Below are positions 9,604 through 20,000 of a stretch of DNA of 64,000 nt, one piece after another. Source of the DNA: an uncultured Candidatus Thioglobus sp. (GTDB lineage: Bacteria > Pseudomonadota > Gammaproteobacteria > PS1 > Pseudothioglobaceae); contig CAJQSO010000025.1 in assembly GCA_905614365.1 (NCBI GenBank), forward strand, positions 1 to 64,000, given 5' to 3'. The position numbers and the translations under genes were made by a program. The notes beneath the pieces are model-generated. The model was given only the letters and a program-made list of their open reading frames with translations. It was not told the DNA's origin and did not search any database. The number at the start of each line of letters is the position of its first letter. Within the stretch, counting starts at the first letter, position 1.

Positions 9604-10684
9604 TTGATTTTGATTTAATAACGCTACCACCTAAGCAAACATCATCATCATAAAATACAACAGATTGCCCTGGGGTTATCGCTCTTTGCGACTCGTCAAA
9701 ATTAACTTTAATAGTTTGATCATCGTTCAAGCTTACTTTACATATCTGAGATGCTTGTCGATACCTTATTTTAGCGCTGCAGCTGAAGGACTCTATAGGA
9801 GGGCTATCAACCCAGTGGATATCGTCTGCAATTAGTGAGTTATGATAAAGTAAGGCATCATCACCTTGCACTACAACAATTTTATTAGACTCTAAGACTT
9901 TATCTGCAACGAACCATGGCTCAGGTGAATTACTGAAGCCCCCGCCAATTTCAAGCCCTTTACGCTGACCTATTGTGTAGAAAGGGAGTCCATCATGATG
10001 CTTTATAAAGGTATCGTTTTGATCAACAATATCACCTTTTTCTTTAGGTAAAAAAGTAGTTAAAAATTCTGAAAATGGCCTTTCACCAATAAAACAAATA
10101 CCTGTTGAGTCTTTCTTATCAGCATTAAGAAAGTTATTATTTTTTGCAATTTTACGAACCTCTTGCTTGTCAATTTCACCTAATGGGAAAAGACTTTGAG
10201 ATAGTTGTTCTTGGTTAAGTAAATGCAAAAAATAGCTTTGATCTTTATTTCCATCTAGCCCTGCCTTTAGTAAATATTTACCATTTTTTTCTGCAATTCT
10301 TGCGTAGTGGCCTGTTGCAATTTTTTTTGCACCAAGATCTTTTGCGTAATCTAAAAAAGCCTTAAATTTAATCCTTTGATTGCAAAGTACATCTGGATTT
10401 GGAGTTCTTCCTTTTTTATGTTCAGATAAGAAATGCTCAAATACATCTTCCCAATATTCATGGGAAAAATTAACTGTATGAAGCTTAATTCCAAGTTGGT
10501 CTGCTACTTGCTGAGCATCAGCAAGATCTTCAGATGCACTGCAATATTCATCTTCATCGTCCTCATCCCAATTTTTCATGAATAATGCTTCTACCTCATA
10601 ACCTTTTTCAAGCAAAAGAAAAGCTGCAACAGATGAATCAACTCCCCCTGAAAGGCCAACAATGATTTTGTTATCAGTTGCCAT
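9596..10684 (-). CDS. mnmA: tRNA-specific 2-thiouridylase MnmA
   Basis: IIVGLSGGVDSSVAAFLL, CNQRIKFKAF, GHYARI, KDSTGICFIGERPF. Confidence 0.96.
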   Translation of the reverse strand: MATDNKIIVGLSGGVDSSVAAFLLLEKGYEVEALFMKNWDEDDEDEYCSASEDLADAQQVADQLGIKLHTVNFSHEYWEDVFEHFLSEHKKGRTPNPDVLCNQRIKFKAFLDYAKDLGAKKIATGHYARIAEKNGKYLLKAGLDGNKDQSYFLHLLNQEQLSQSLFPLGEIDKQEVRKIAKNNNFLNADKKDSTGICFIGERPFSEFLTTFLPKEKGDIVDQNDTFIKHHDGLPFYTIGQRKGLEIGGGFSNSPEPWFVADKVLESNKIVVVQGDDALLYHNSLIADDIHWVDSPPIESFSCSAKIRYRQASQICKVSLNDDQTIKVNFDESQRAITPGQSVVFYDDDVCLGGSVIKSKSNE

Positions 10685-10686
10685 TG

Positions 10687-11601
10687 TTACGCATTATCGT
10701 AAGCTCTTACAATATTTTTAACCAGTTGATGCCTGACAACATCTTGGGCATCGAAGTTACAAAAAGCAATTTGTTCAATATCTTTGAGAATTTTGATTGC
10801 ATCTGTTAGGCCTGATTGACTTGGGTTTGGTAGGTCAATTTGAGTAACGTCACCTGTAATTACCATTTTTGAGCCAAATCCCATGCGAGTCAAAAACATT
10901 TTCATCTGAGGTATTGTTGTATTTTGAGCTTCATCGAGAATGATATAAGATTCGTTTAAAGTTCTTCCTCTCATGAATGCTAATGGTGCAACTTCAATAA
11001 CTCGCTGCTCTATTAGTTTATTGACTTTTTCAAAGCCTATAAATTCATAAAGTGCATCATAGATTGGACGAAGGTAGGGATCAACTTTTTCACTAAGGTC
11101 GCCAGGAAGAAATCCTAGTTTTTCACCCGCTTCAACTGCTGGTCGAACTAATACTATTCGCTTTACATCTGAACTTTCAAGCGCCTCAACTGCTCTTGCA
11201 ACGGCTAAATATGTTTTACCTGTTCCTGCTGGACCAACTGCAAAAACAGCATCATTTTCTATAATTGCATTGACATAATTTTGCTGATTAGTGCTTCTAA
11301 TATGAATATGTTTTCGGCTAGTTTTAATTGTGACAGATTTGACTTCTCCATTAGGGCTGTTAAGTGATTTTATGCAAAGATCTATATCACTAAAGTCGAT
11401 TGCTTTAGTTTCAGATACAATAAGAAGGTCTTGCAAAACTGAAACAGCTAAAGCAGAATTCTCCCCTTTTATATTAAAATTTGAGCCTTTATTGGAGATA
11501 TTAACGCCAAGATTGGTTGCAATATTCTCAATATTTTTGTCAAGCCCCCCACAAATATTTGCTAGTTGCTCAGAGCTTTGAATGTTGAGTGTAAATTTCA
11601 T
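10687..11601 (-). CDS. PhoH-family ATPase (YbeZ/PhoL type)
   Basis: AVGPAGTGKTYLAVARAVEAL, RPAVEAGEKLGFLPGDLSEKVDPYLRPIYDAL, ILDEAQNTTIPQMKMFLTRMGF. Confidence 0.93.
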   Translation of the reverse strand: MKFTLNIQSSEQLANICGGLDKNIENIATNLGVNISNKGSNFNIKGENSALAVSVLQDLLIVSETKAIDFSDIDLCIKSLNSPNGEVKSVTIKTSRKHIHIRSTNQQNYVNAIIENDAVFAVGPAGTGKTYLAVARAVEALESSDVKRIVLVRPAVEAGEKLGFLPGDLSEKVDPYLRPIYDALYEFIGFEKVNKLIEQRVIEVAPLAFMRGRTLNESYIILDEAQNTTIPQMKMFLTRMGFGSKMVITGDVTQIDLPNPSQSGLTDAIKILKDIEQIAFCNFDAQDVVRHQLVKNIVRAYDNA

Positions 11602-11682
11602 GGGTTTTATTTTACTGAATTACTTTGAAAACAAATGTTAAGTTGCATGATTTGGTGCACTATTTAATTTATCATTTATCTT

Positions 11683-12705
11683 ATGAAAATATTAAATATG
11701 TTATTAAAGTTATTTATTTTAATAAGTTTTTTGCTGCCACTAAATTCCTATGCAAGTGATAGTGGCTGTGTGATTCTTGTTTATCATCGTTTTTCAGATG
11801 AAGAGCCAAAGTCTACAAGCACTTCACCAGATCTATTTAATAAGCATTTAGAATATTTAAAGAAAAATAATTATCAGGTGCTTCCTTTGAAAAAAGTTAT
11901 TAAAAGCCTTCAAGCTAAAGAAAATTTACCTAAGAAATGCGTTAGTTTGACTGCTGACGATGGTTTTTTGTCATTCTATACTGAGGCCTTTCCATTATTG
12001 GTTAGCTATCAATTTCCAATGTCTGTTTTTGTTTCAACAGAGTCTATTGATAAAAAATATGATTTAATGATGTCTTGGAATCAGCTTCGTGAAATGGCGC
12101 CTTTAATAGATGTTTATAACCATAGCAATAAACACCCTCATTTAGTTAATCAAGATACTTCAACACTAGAAAATGAAATCTCTTATGCGCAAGAGAGGGT
12201 TGAAAAAGAGTTAGGCGTTAATGACAAATTTTTTGCTTATCCCTATGGTGAGTATGATGATAAGACTTATTCATATCTAGATGGACTTGGCTACACTGCC
12301 TTTGGACAACAGTCTGGAGTTGTAAGTCAGGCCAGTGATTTTTTAAATTTACCTAGATTCTCAATGTCAGGGCCTTATGCAAAAATGGACAGCTTTTCAC
12401 TGAAAGTTCAAACTTTGGATATGCCAATTAAGAGCTATAGCCCTAAGTCTTTAATAATTTCAAATGATTACAAACCCTTATTAGATTTAGTGTTTTCAAG
12501 GCCACTAACTACTTATGAAAAAAATAACTTTTCCTGTTTTGTTTCTGGACAGGATCTAGCAGAACTTGAGTGGACTGGCCTTCAGGCGGTAAGTATTCAA
12601 TCAAAAGCCCCACTTTTGACAGGAAGGAGTCGCTATAACTGCACTATGCCATATAAAGAGAAAGGTCGATATTACTGGTATTCCAAACTATGGTTAAGGT
12701 TGTAG
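11683..12705 (+). CDS. Secreted polysaccharide deacetylase family protein (PgaB N-terminal-like)
   Basis: Signal peptide, VILVYHRFSDE, SLTADDGFLSFYTEAFPLL, FAYPYGEYDD. Confidence 0.82.
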   Translation: MKILNMLLKLFILISFLLPLNSYASDSGCVILVYHRFSDEEPKSTSTSPDLFNKHLEYLKKNNYQVLPLKKVIKSLQAKENLPKKCVSLTADDGFLSFYTEAFPLLVSYQFPMSVFVSTESIDKKYDLMMSWNQLREMAPLIDVYNHSNKHPHLVNQDTSTLENEISYAQERVEKELGVNDKFFAYPYGEYDDKTYSYLDGLGYTAFGQQSGVVSQASDFLNLPRFSMSGPYAKMDSFSLKVQTLDMPIKSYSPKSLIISNDYKPLLDLVFSRPLTTYEKNNFSCFVSGQDLAELEWTGLQAVSIQSKAPLLTGRSRYNCTMPYKEKGRYYWYSKLWLRL

Positions 12706-12707
12706 TT

Positions 12708-14030
12708 TTAAATTAACTCTGCTTGAAGCGAGTTTCCTATACCGTCAGTAATTTTAACTGACACGATTTGCCCAATTAATTGCTCATTACCAATGAAGTG
12801 AGCTGTTCTCATGTTTTCAGTTCTGCCTGATAAAGTTGCTCCTTTTTTTGAGCTACCTTCTACAAGGACTTTTTGTATACTTCCAATCATTGATTTAGAG
12901 ATTTCTTCAGTATTTTCATTAAGCTTGTCTTGAATGACGACTAATCTTTGTTTTTTAGTTTCAGCACTTACATCATCGTCAAAACTTGCAGCAATTGTCC
13001 CAGGTCTTTTCGAGTAAATAAAACTAAATGATTTATCAAAGCCAATCTCTTCAATTAAATTAACTGTCTCATTAAAGTCCTTTTCAGTTTCACCAGGAAA
13101 GCCAATAATAAAATCTGACGATATAGAGATACCAGGCCTAATTTTCTTTAAATTTCGAATCTTGGATTTATATTCAATAGCAGTATGACCGCGTTTCATA
13201 AGCCCTAAAACTCTATCAGAGCCGCTCTGAACTGGAAGGTGAAGATGTGATACTAATTCTGGGACTTCAGCATAAGCTTGTATAAGCCTGTCAGTAAACT
13301 CTACTGGATGAGAAGTGGTGTAGCGAATGCGCTCAATACCTGAAACTTGGGCAACAATTGCTATTAACAGAGCCAAATCAGCAACTTCACCATCATCCAT
13401 TAAGCCTCTAAATGAATTTACATTTTGACCAAGTAGATTGATTTCCTTAACACCTTGATTGGCTAAAATCTCTACTTCACGTATTACATCGTTAAATGGC
13501 CTGGAGATCTCTTCTCCCCTTGTATAAGGAACCACACAAAAAGTGCAGTATTTACTGCAGCCTTCCATTATAGAAACAAATGCTGTTGCACCATCACTAT
13601 GAGGCTCAGGTAAGTGGTCAAATTTTTCAATTTCAGGGAAAGAGATATCAATGCTTATTTGGTTTTCATTCAATGCTTCATTTAGCATATTTGGGAGTCT
13701 ATGAAGTGTTTGAGGGCCAAAAATCATATCAACATAGGGGGCTCTTTTAAGAATAAGATCACCTTCTTGAGATGCGACACATCCACCAACGCCAATTACT
13801 AAGTTTGGATTCTTTTCTTTTAATTTTCTCCACCGACCTAATTGGTGAAATAACTTTTCTTCAGCCTTCTCACGAATTGAGCAAGTATTAACCAATAGGA
13901 CATCAGCCTTGGTAATATCTTCAGTTAATTCTAGACCGTGAGACTCTTTAAGGACATCGCCCATTTTGTTTGAGTCATATTCGTTCATTTGACACCCAAA
14001 AGTGCGAACATATAATTTAGAGATGCTCAT
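12708..14030 (-). CDS. miaB: tRNA-2-methylthio-N6-dimethylallyladenosine synthase MiaB
   Basis: [53 protein letters not shown]-terminal TRAM. Confidence 0.97.
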   Translation of the reverse strand: MSISKLYVRTFGCQMNEYDSNKMGDVLKESHGLELTEDITKADVLLVNTCSIREKAEEKLFHQLGRWRKLKEKNPNLVIGVGGCVASQEGDLILKRAPYVDMIFGPQTLHRLPNMLNEALNENQISIDISFPEIEKFDHLPEPHSDGATAFVSIMEGCSKYCTFCVVPYTRGEEISRPFNDVIREVEILANQGVKEINLLGQNVNSFRGLMDDGEVADLALLIAIVAQVSGIERIRYTTSHPVEFTDRLIQAYAEVPELVSHLHLPVQSGSDRVLGLMKRGHTAIEYKSKIRNLKKIRPGISISSDFIIGFPGETEKDFNETVNLIEEIGFDKSFSFIYSKRPGTIAASFDDDVSAETKKQRLVVIQDKLNENTEEISKSMIGSIQKVLVEGSSKKGATLSGRTENMRTAHFIGNEQLIGQIVSVKITDGIGNSLQAELI

Positions 14031-15065
14031 TTAAGTCTTTTGAATATGCAAAGTTTGAGTTGGATAAGCAATTTCAGCATTATGATCTGCAATAATTTGA
14101 GCAATATCAAGTAGAAGTTTGCCTTTCATTTTCTTAAATTCACCTACTTCGGTATCTGAGCTAAAGGCCCAAATTACAAAATCAAGTGAAGACGCATTGA
14201 ATACATCAAAGTAAACCCTACAGGGTTGGTCATTAGCTATATGATCATTATTTACCAATAATGCTTGAACCTTTTCGATGATACTTTCCATTTGCGCAAT
14301 ATCATCATAACGGATACCAATAACCTCATAAATCTGACGGTTAGTCATTCGAGAAGGAGTTTCAATAGGTATGGTTGCAAAGATACCGTTTGGAACATAG
14401 ACAGGGTTCTTATTAAAAGTGCGAATACGAGTCATTCTCCAGCCAATTTTCTCAACCACACCCTCTATACTTTTATCTGTGGTTCGAATCCAATCTCCAG
14501 TAGAAAAAGGTTTATCCATTTGAATCATTAGACCACCAAAAATATTAGCTAGCATATCTTTAGCAGCAAAACCGACGACAATACCACCTACTCCACCCAA
14601 AGTTAATATAGAAGAGACGGCGTATCCATAGAATTGTGCAACACCAAGAATAATAGCAAAAACAAAAAGAATTTTGATTAGTCGGGTGAACAACCTAACA
14701 GAATCTTTATCTACGCTACCTTCTTTCTCCAGCATATAAGTTTCAGTATTAGATATTAGTCTTAGGATTCCCCATGTCAAAATAAAGACTGGCGCAATAA
14801 CTATGTAACTTACAATTTGGCTAAGAGGTGGAATTTCTGATGTAAGTTCTAGTAATGAAAAGTAAAGCCACCCATACCAAATTAGTAATTTAAGTGGCGC
14901 TGAAATAGCGCTAATTAAATGGTCATCTATTTGTGTTTTAGTGCTACTAGAGTGTTTTTTTATCTGCTTAAGGATTATACCTAGTGCAATGTGTGCAATA
15001 ACTGCAAGGACTAATAGCGCGCCTGACATCTGGAGTGGACTTATATTTTGGATAAAATCGTTCAT
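14031..15065 (-). CDS. Small-conductance mechanosensitive channel (MscS family)
   Basis: GGVGGIVVGFAAKDMLANIFGGLMIQMDKPFSTGDWI pore/beta-domain signature. Confidence 0.92.
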   Translation of the reverse strand: MNDFIQNISPLQMSGALLVLAVIAHIALGIILKQIKKHSSSTKTQIDDHLISAISAPLKLLIWYGWLYFSLLELTSEIPPLSQIVSYIVIAPVFILTWGILRLISNTETYMLEKEGSVDKDSVRLFTRLIKILFVFAIILGVAQFYGYAVSSILTLGGVGGIVVGFAAKDMLANIFGGLMIQMDKPFSTGDWIRTTDKSIEGVVEKIGWRMTRIRTFNKNPVYVPNGIFATIPIETPSRMTNRQIYEVIGIRYDDIAQMESIIEKVQALLVNNDHIANDQPCRVYFDVFNASSLDFVIWAFSSDTEVGEFKKMKGKLLLDIAQIIADHNAEIAYPTQTLHIQKT

Positions 15066-15571
15066 TAGAGATATTTTAAAGGATTAATAGGTTCTTCGTA
15101 TTTTTTCATTTCGAAATAAAATGGTTTTTCACTGGTAAGAGCTATTAGTCCACCTTTTTGTATAATATCACCCTCACTTACGAGAAGCTCTTGATTTTGA
15201 TTGTAAATACTATAGAAACCATAAGCATGTTTGATAATAATCATTTTTCCATAACTTGTCATTTTATCGCCGCTATATACTACTTCACCTTTTCTTATTG
15301 CTCTTACTTCTTGACCAGCAGAATTATTGTAAGTCAATCCAAAATGACTATCTTTTTCAGAATAGCTTTTAAGTATTGACGAGTCAATAGGCAAAGACCA
15401 GTTTTTATTAGCATTTGAATTATTAGTTTTTATTTTAGTTGTTTGTTGAAAATCCTCTACTTTGTTAAATGATTTTTCAACAACAGTTACTTGACCAGCA
15501 TCATTAGTAAAGCAGCCTGAAAGAAAAATAAGCAAAAAGAGAGTGAAATTTTTAGTATTCATACCACACAA
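15065..15571 (-). CDS. M23-like peptidase (LytM/NlpD-type) lipoprotein
   Basis: Lipobox-like LSGCF; VRAIRKGEVVYSGDKMTSYGKMIIIKHAYGFYSIYNQNQELLVSEGDIIQKGGLIALT. Confidence 0.82.
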   Translation of the reverse strand: MCGMNTKNFTLFLLIFLSGCFTNDAGQVTVVEKSFNKVEDFQQTTKIKTNNSNANKNWSLPIDSSILKSYSEKDSHFGLTYNNSAGQEVRAIRKGEVVYSGDKMTSYGKMIIIKHAYGFYSIYNQNQELLVSEGDIIQKGGLIALTSEKPFYFEMKKYEEPINPLKYL

Positions 15572-16130
15572 ATAAAATAATAATAATAATAAGCAAGTAA
15601 CCTAGCCAATCTATGTACTTATTTAACCATTGATCTGCCATTTTTCCTAATTTTCTTACTAGAAATGAAACTAAAAAATATCTAGCACCTCTTGCAATTA
15701 AAGAAAAGACCACAAAAGGAATAAGTGACATAGACATCATTCCAGCTGAAATAGTAAATAATTTGTATGGGATTGGACTAAATCCAGCGACAAGAATGAT
15801 TACAATTCCATAAGTATTAAAATAAATTTGCGCACTCTCTAGCTTTGATTCGTAACCTAGGTTAGCAAGTAATGGACCAACTTGTTCCATAGCAAAGACG
15901 CCAATATAATAGCCAGCGACCCCACCAAGAACGGAAGCTAGAGTACAAATAGTTGCAAAATAGTATGCCTTCGACCTATTCTTTAGAGACATAGAGGCCA
16001 ACAATAAGTCTTGTATTGGCAATGGAAGAATTGAGGATTCTAAAAAGCTAATTAGAGATAACCATAAGATTGCAAATCGACTGGTGGACCATTTTAAAAT
16101 TTTGCTGTATACGAAGTGAAAGGGTCTCAT
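15552..16130 (-). CDS. YqaA/DedA (SNARE-associated) family membrane protein
   Basis: SFLESSILPLPIQDLLLASMSL..., AGFSPIPYKLFTISAGMM, FLVSFLVRKLG. Confidence 0.85.
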   Translation of the reverse strand: MRPFHFVYSKILKWSTSRFAILWLSLISFLESSILPLPIQDLLLASMSLKNRSKAYYFATICTLASVLGGVAGYYIGVFAMEQVGPLLANLGYESKLESAQIYFNTYGIVIILVAGFSPIPYKLFTISAGMMSMSLIPFVVFSLIARGARYFLVSFLVRKLGKMADQWLNKYIDWLGYLLIIIIILFVWYEY

Positions 16131-16144
16131 CAGCTTATGAGGGC

Positions 16145-17041
16145 TTATTTTTTTAACATTGGGAAGCCAAGTCTTTCTCTAGAGTCAAGATAAGCCTGAG
16201 CTACTTTTTGACTCATTGATCGAACTCTACGAATAAATCTCGCTCTATCTGTGACACTTATTGCCCGCCTTGCATCAAGAAGGTTAAAAAGATGTGACGC
16301 TTTCATAGTTTGCTCATAAGCAGGAAAAGGAAGGCTCTCTTCAATAAGTTTTAAATTCATTGCTTCAGCCTCATCAAACTGCCTAAAAAGAACGTCAATA
16401 TCTGCCAGTTCAAAATTGTATTTAGATTGCTCAACTTCATTTTGATGGAAAACATCCCCGTAAGTTAAACCTTCAGTCCAAACGAGGTCATAAACACTAT
16501 CTACACCTTGAAGGTACATTGCTAACCTTTCTAAACCATAGGTTAATTCCCCAGAAACAGGTTTGCATGGTAGACCACCAACTTGCTGGAAATACGTAAA
16601 TTGACTCACTTCCATTCCGTTAAGCCAAACCTCCCAGCCAAGACCCCATGCGCCTAGTGTTGGTGACTCCCAATTATCCTCAACGAATCTAACATCATGC
16701 ATCTTTAAGTCAATGCCAATAAAAGATAACGAGTCGAGATATAAGTCTTGAATGTCACTTGGAGATGGCTTTAATAAAACCTGAAATTGATAATAGTGCT
16801 GAAGGCGGTTTGGGTTTTCACCATATCGACCATCACTTGGTCTTCTTGATGACTGAACATATGCTGCTTTCCATGGCTCAGGCCCTATTGATCTTAGAAA
16901 GGTTGCGGGGTGAAAAGTTCCTGCACCAACCTCCATATCAAAAGGTTGAGTAATAGCGCATCCTTTTTCAGCCCAATAATTTTGTAATTTGAGAATTAAA
17001 TTTTGAAATGATTTAGTTGTATCGAGTTCTAAGGCTGACAT
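16145..17041 (-). CDS. glyQ: Glycyl-tRNA synthetase alpha subunit
   Basis: [46 protein letters not shown]. Confidence 0.97.
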   Translation of the reverse strand: MSALELDTTKSFQNLILKLQNYWAEKGCAITQPFDMEVGAGTFHPATFLRSIGPEPWKAAYVQSSRRPSDGRYGENPNRLQHYYQFQVLLKPSPSDIQDLYLDSLSFIGIDLKMHDVRFVEDNWESPTLGAWGLGWEVWLNGMEVSQFTYFQQVGGLPCKPVSGELTYGLERLAMYLQGVDSVYDLVWTEGLTYGDVFHQNEVEQSKYNFELADIDVLFRQFDEAEAMNLKLIEESLPFPAYEQTMKASHLFNLLDARRAISVTDRARFIRRVRSMSQKVAQAYLDSRERLGFPMLKK

Positions 17042-17130
17042 TAATTTGAACTAAAAATAACAATAACAAAAATTTTACCTCACCAACAACTATTGAGGGT
17101 TAGCATTTAAATTTTTGTCTTAAATACTAT

Positions 17131-17166
17131 TAAAAAAAATGCGGGAAGATATCCCGCATTTTTTAT
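17131..17166 (-). terminator. Rho-independent terminator downstream of ahcY
   Basis: ATGCGGGA-AGATA-TCCCGCAT perfect 8 bp stem flanked by A- and T-tracts on both sides. Confidence 0.85.
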
Positions 17167-17181
17167 TTAACTCACAAAAAT

Positions 17182-18594
17182 TTAATATTTATAAGTCTCT
17201 GACTTAAATGGACCTTCTTTAGGAATATTAATGTATTTTGCTTGAGTATCAGTCAAAATAGTCATTACGCCTCCAAAACCTCCAACCATTCCAGCGGCAA
17301 CCTCTTCATCAAGTTTCTTTGGAAGAATCTCGACGGTGACATTCGCAGCCTTTTGATCGTTAGGAAGGTTAGCAAATTTTTTCTCAAAAAGATGCATTTG
17401 AGCTAGAACCTGGTTTGCAAAAGAACCATCCATAATTCTAGAAGGGTGGCCAGTTGCATTTCCAAGGTTAACTAATCGACCTTCAGACAATAAAATTAAG
17501 TAGTCATTTTTATTTTCAGAGCGATAAATACGGTGGACTTGAGGTTTTACTTCATCCCATTTCCAATTTTCACGCATGTATAAAGTATCAATTTCATTAT
17601 CAAAATGACCAATATTGCAAACTAAAGAGCCTGCTTTTAGGCATCTTAGCATCGCTGAGTCACAAACGTTTGTATTACCAGTTGAAGTTACAATTAGATC
17701 TGTAGTGCTTAGTAATTCTTTATTAATGCAATCCATTGAGCCTGTATTGATTCCATCTATATAAGGCGAAACAACCTCAAAGCCATCCATACAAGCCTGA
17801 AACGCACAAATAGGATCAACTTCAGTAATTTTTACAATCATTCCTTCCTGACGAAGTGACATAGCAGAGCCTTTTCCAACATCACCGTAGCCAATTAGAA
17901 GCGCTTTCTTTCCTGACATTAACATATCTGTACCGCGCTTAATAGCATCATTTAATGAGTGACGACATCCATATTTATTATCATTTTTTGCTTTAGTAAC
18001 GGCATCGTTAACATTGATCGCTGGAACTTTAAGCTCACCACTTTCAATCATCTCTAGAAGGCGGTGGACACCTGTTGTAGTTTCTTCACTAATACCATGG
18101 ATTTTATCAAGCATTTCAGGATATTTTTCATGAACCATGCCTGTTAAATCTCCGCCATCATCCAAAATCATATTGGCATCCCATGGCTTACCATTATGAA
18201 GAATAGTTTGTTCAATACACCATAAAAATTCTTCTTCAGTTTCACCTTTCCAGGCAAAAACTGGAATATTTTTTGCAGCCATGGCAGATGCAGCATGATC
18301 TTGCGTTGAAAAAATATTACAAGATGACCAGCGAATTTCAGCGCCAAGATCAATTAGTGTTTCCATCAGGACAGCAGTTTGAATTGTCATATGAATACAG
18401 CCCATAATTCTGGCTCCATTCAGAGGCTGTTCTTTACTATACTTAGATCGAAGAGCCATTAAAGCCGGCATTTCAGCTTCTGCTAGCTCAATCTCTTTAC
18501 GACCAAATTCTGCTAAATTAATGTCAGCAACTTTGTAGTCTAGGTTAAGATCAGCAACTTTGAAGCCAGTATTATCTATTGTTGATTCGCTCAT
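17182..18594 (-). CDS. ahcY: Adenosylhomocysteinase
   Basis: [49 protein letters not shown]-terminal PFKSETYKY. Confidence 0.98.
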   Translation of the reverse strand: MSESTIDNTGFKVADLNLDYKVADINLAEFGRKEIELAEAEMPALMALRSKYSKEQPLNGARIMGCIHMTIQTAVLMETLIDLGAEIRWSSCNIFSTQDHAASAMAAKNIPVFAWKGETEEEFLWCIEQTILHNGKPWDANMILDDGGDLTGMVHEKYPEMLDKIHGISEETTTGVHRLLEMIESGELKVPAINVNDAVTKAKNDNKYGCRHSLNDAIKRGTDMLMSGKKALLIGYGDVGKGSAMSLRQEGMIVKITEVDPICAFQACMDGFEVVSPYIDGINTGSMDCINKELLSTTDLIVTSTGNTNVCDSAMLRCLKAGSLVCNIGHFDNEIDTLYMRENWKWDEVKPQVHRIYRSENKNDYLILLSEGRLVNLGNATGHPSRIMDGSFANQVLAQMHLFEKKFANLPNDQKAANVTVEILPKKLDEEVAAGMVGGFGGVMTILTDTQAKYINIPKEGPFKSETYKY

Positions 18595-18621
18595 TTTATT
18601 TCCTATTAAATTGAAAAAAAA

Positions 18622-18683
18622 TGAGCGTCGTTTTGGTTACCAAGCCTGATTGAGAAGTATCTCAATGCAACGCTCCTTGGTAA
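18622..18683 (-). promoter_or_regulatory. SAH riboswitch (5' UTR of ahcY)
   Basis: Minus-strand RNA CCAAGGAGCGUUGCAUUGAGAUACUUCUCAAUCAGGCUUGGUAACCAAAACGACGCUCA. Shows GAGCG/CGCUC closing stem, UUGAGA/UCUCAA hairpin, CCAAG/CUUGG pseudoknot and the conserved GGAGCGnUGCA ... GGCUnGG ... GCUC core. Confidence 0.88.
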
Positions 18684-18690
18684 GTTTGAT

Positions 18691-18696
18691 ATTATA
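18691..18696 (-). promoter_or_regulatory. -10 element of ahcY promoter
   Basis: TATAAT on minus strand just upstream of the SAH riboswitch. Confidence 0.6.
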
Positions 18697-18719
18697 CAAA
18701 AAAACAATTAAAAAAGAAA

Positions 18720-19853
18720 CTATTTTAGCAAATCTGCTCTATTAGTCTTTTCCCAGCTAATTGAGTCTTCAGTTCTGCCAAAATGACCATAGCTGGCAGT
18801 TTGTTGATATATAGGACGCTTTAAATCTAGCATTGCAATTAAGCCTTTAGGCCTGAGATCAAAGTGCTCTCTAATCAATGTTACAATTTCATTATGTGGT
18901 ATTTTTCCAGTTCCAAAAGTATCAACACTAATACTAGTTGGCTCTGCAACGCCAATTGCATAAGAAACTTGAATTTCACATCTTTCAGCAAGGCCAGCTG
19001 CTACGATATTTTTGGCAACATATCGAGTTGCGTAAGCTGCGCTTCTATCAACTTTTGATGGATCTTTTCCAGAAAAAGCGCCACCACCATGTCTAGCCAT
19101 GCCGCCATAGGTATCTACAATAATTTTTCTGCCAGTAAGTCCAGCATCTCCAACAGGGCCACCAATTACGAAGTTACCAGTTGGATTAATATGGTATTGA
19201 GTAGCATTTGTTAGCCATTTTTCTGGCAAGATTGGCTTAATAATTTTTTCAAGTATCGTTTCTCTGAGCTCTTCTAATGAAATATCACCATCGTGCTGCG
19301 TGGAAAGAACCACCGCGTCAATTCCTACAATCTGATTACCCTCATAAATGCAGGAAACTTGTGATTTTGCATCAGGGCGAAGCCAAGGAATGGTTCCGTT
19401 AAGCATCAGGTCTGCTTGCTGTTTAACAAGTTGATGAGAAAGCATAATAGGAGCTGGCATTAATTCATCAGTAGAATTTTCAGCATAACCAAACATGAGG
19501 CCTTGATCACCAGCCCCTTGCTCGTGATTTTCACTTTCTGTAACACCCATAGAAATGTCTTGTGACTGCCTGCCTAAGAGGTTAGTTATTGAGCAAGTAT
19601 TACCATTAAAGCCATATTCCTCTTTATCATAACCGATTCCAAGAATAGTTTTTCGAACGACTTCCTCGTAATCAATTTGAGCATTAGTAGTTATTTCACC
19701 TGCCAAGACTACTTGATTATCTTTAACTAAAGTTTCAACAGCAACTCTTGAGTTAATGTCTTGTTTAAGAGCAGCATCAAGGATAGCGTCAGAAATTTGA
19801 TCACAGACTTTGTCAGGGTGACCAGCAGAAACAGATTCAGAAGTAAATATCAT
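18720..19853 (-). CDS. metK: S-adenosylmethionine synthetase
   Basis: [67 protein letters not shown]. Confidence 0.98.
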   Translation of the reverse strand: MIFTSESVSAGHPDKVCDQISDAILDAALKQDINSRVAVETLVKDNQVVLAGEITTNAQIDYEEVVRKTILGIGYDKEEYGFNGNTCSITNLLGRQSQDISMGVTESENHEQGAGDQGLMFGYAENSTDELMPAPIMLSHQLVKQQADLMLNGTIPWLRPDAKSQVSCIYEGNQIVGIDAVVLSTQHDGDISLEELRETILEKIIKPILPEKWLTNATQYHINPTGNFVIGGPVGDAGLTGRKIIVDTYGGMARHGGGAFSGKDPSKVDRSAAYATRYVAKNIVAAGLAERCEIQVSYAIGVAEPTSISVDTFGTGKIPHNEIVTLIREHFDLRPKGLIAMLDLKRPIYQQTASYGHFGRTEDSISWEKTNRADLLK

Positions 19854-19866
19854 AGTGTATTCCTAT

Positions 19867-19912
19867 AAAAAAAAACCATTAAAGTGGGTTTCTCCGGAAA
19901 ACACCAACTTTA
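19867..19912 (-). terminator. Intrinsic terminator in the metK leader (attenuator)
   Basis: Minus strand UAAAGUUGGUGUUUUCCGGAGAAACCCACUUUA AUGG UUUUUUUUUU, positioned between the riboswitch candidate and the metK start. Confidence 0.72.
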
Positions 19913-19968
19913 GCTTATTTTAGTCACTTTAGTGACAGCGCTAGCAATCGAAACAAATCAGCGTGAAT
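19905..19968 (-). promoter_or_regulatory. SAM-II/SAM-V-like riboswitch candidate (5' UTR of metK)
   Basis: Minus-strand RNA UCACGCUGAUUUGUUUCGAUUGCUAGCGCU[GUCACUAAAGUGAC]UAAAAUAAGCUAAAGUU. Shares CGCUGAUUU ... AUUGCnAGCGC ... AGCUAAA with the SAM-II core as I recall it; has an extra perfect hairpin; lies upstream of metK. Confidence 0.68.
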
Positions 19969-19970
19969 TA

Positions 19971-19976
19971 ATTATA
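19971..19976 (-). promoter_or_regulatory. -10 element of metK promoter
   Basis: TATAAT on minus strand directly upstream of the riboswitch candidate. Confidence 0.55.
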
Positions 19977-20000
19977 ATCGTTTATGGCTATATGTAAAGT

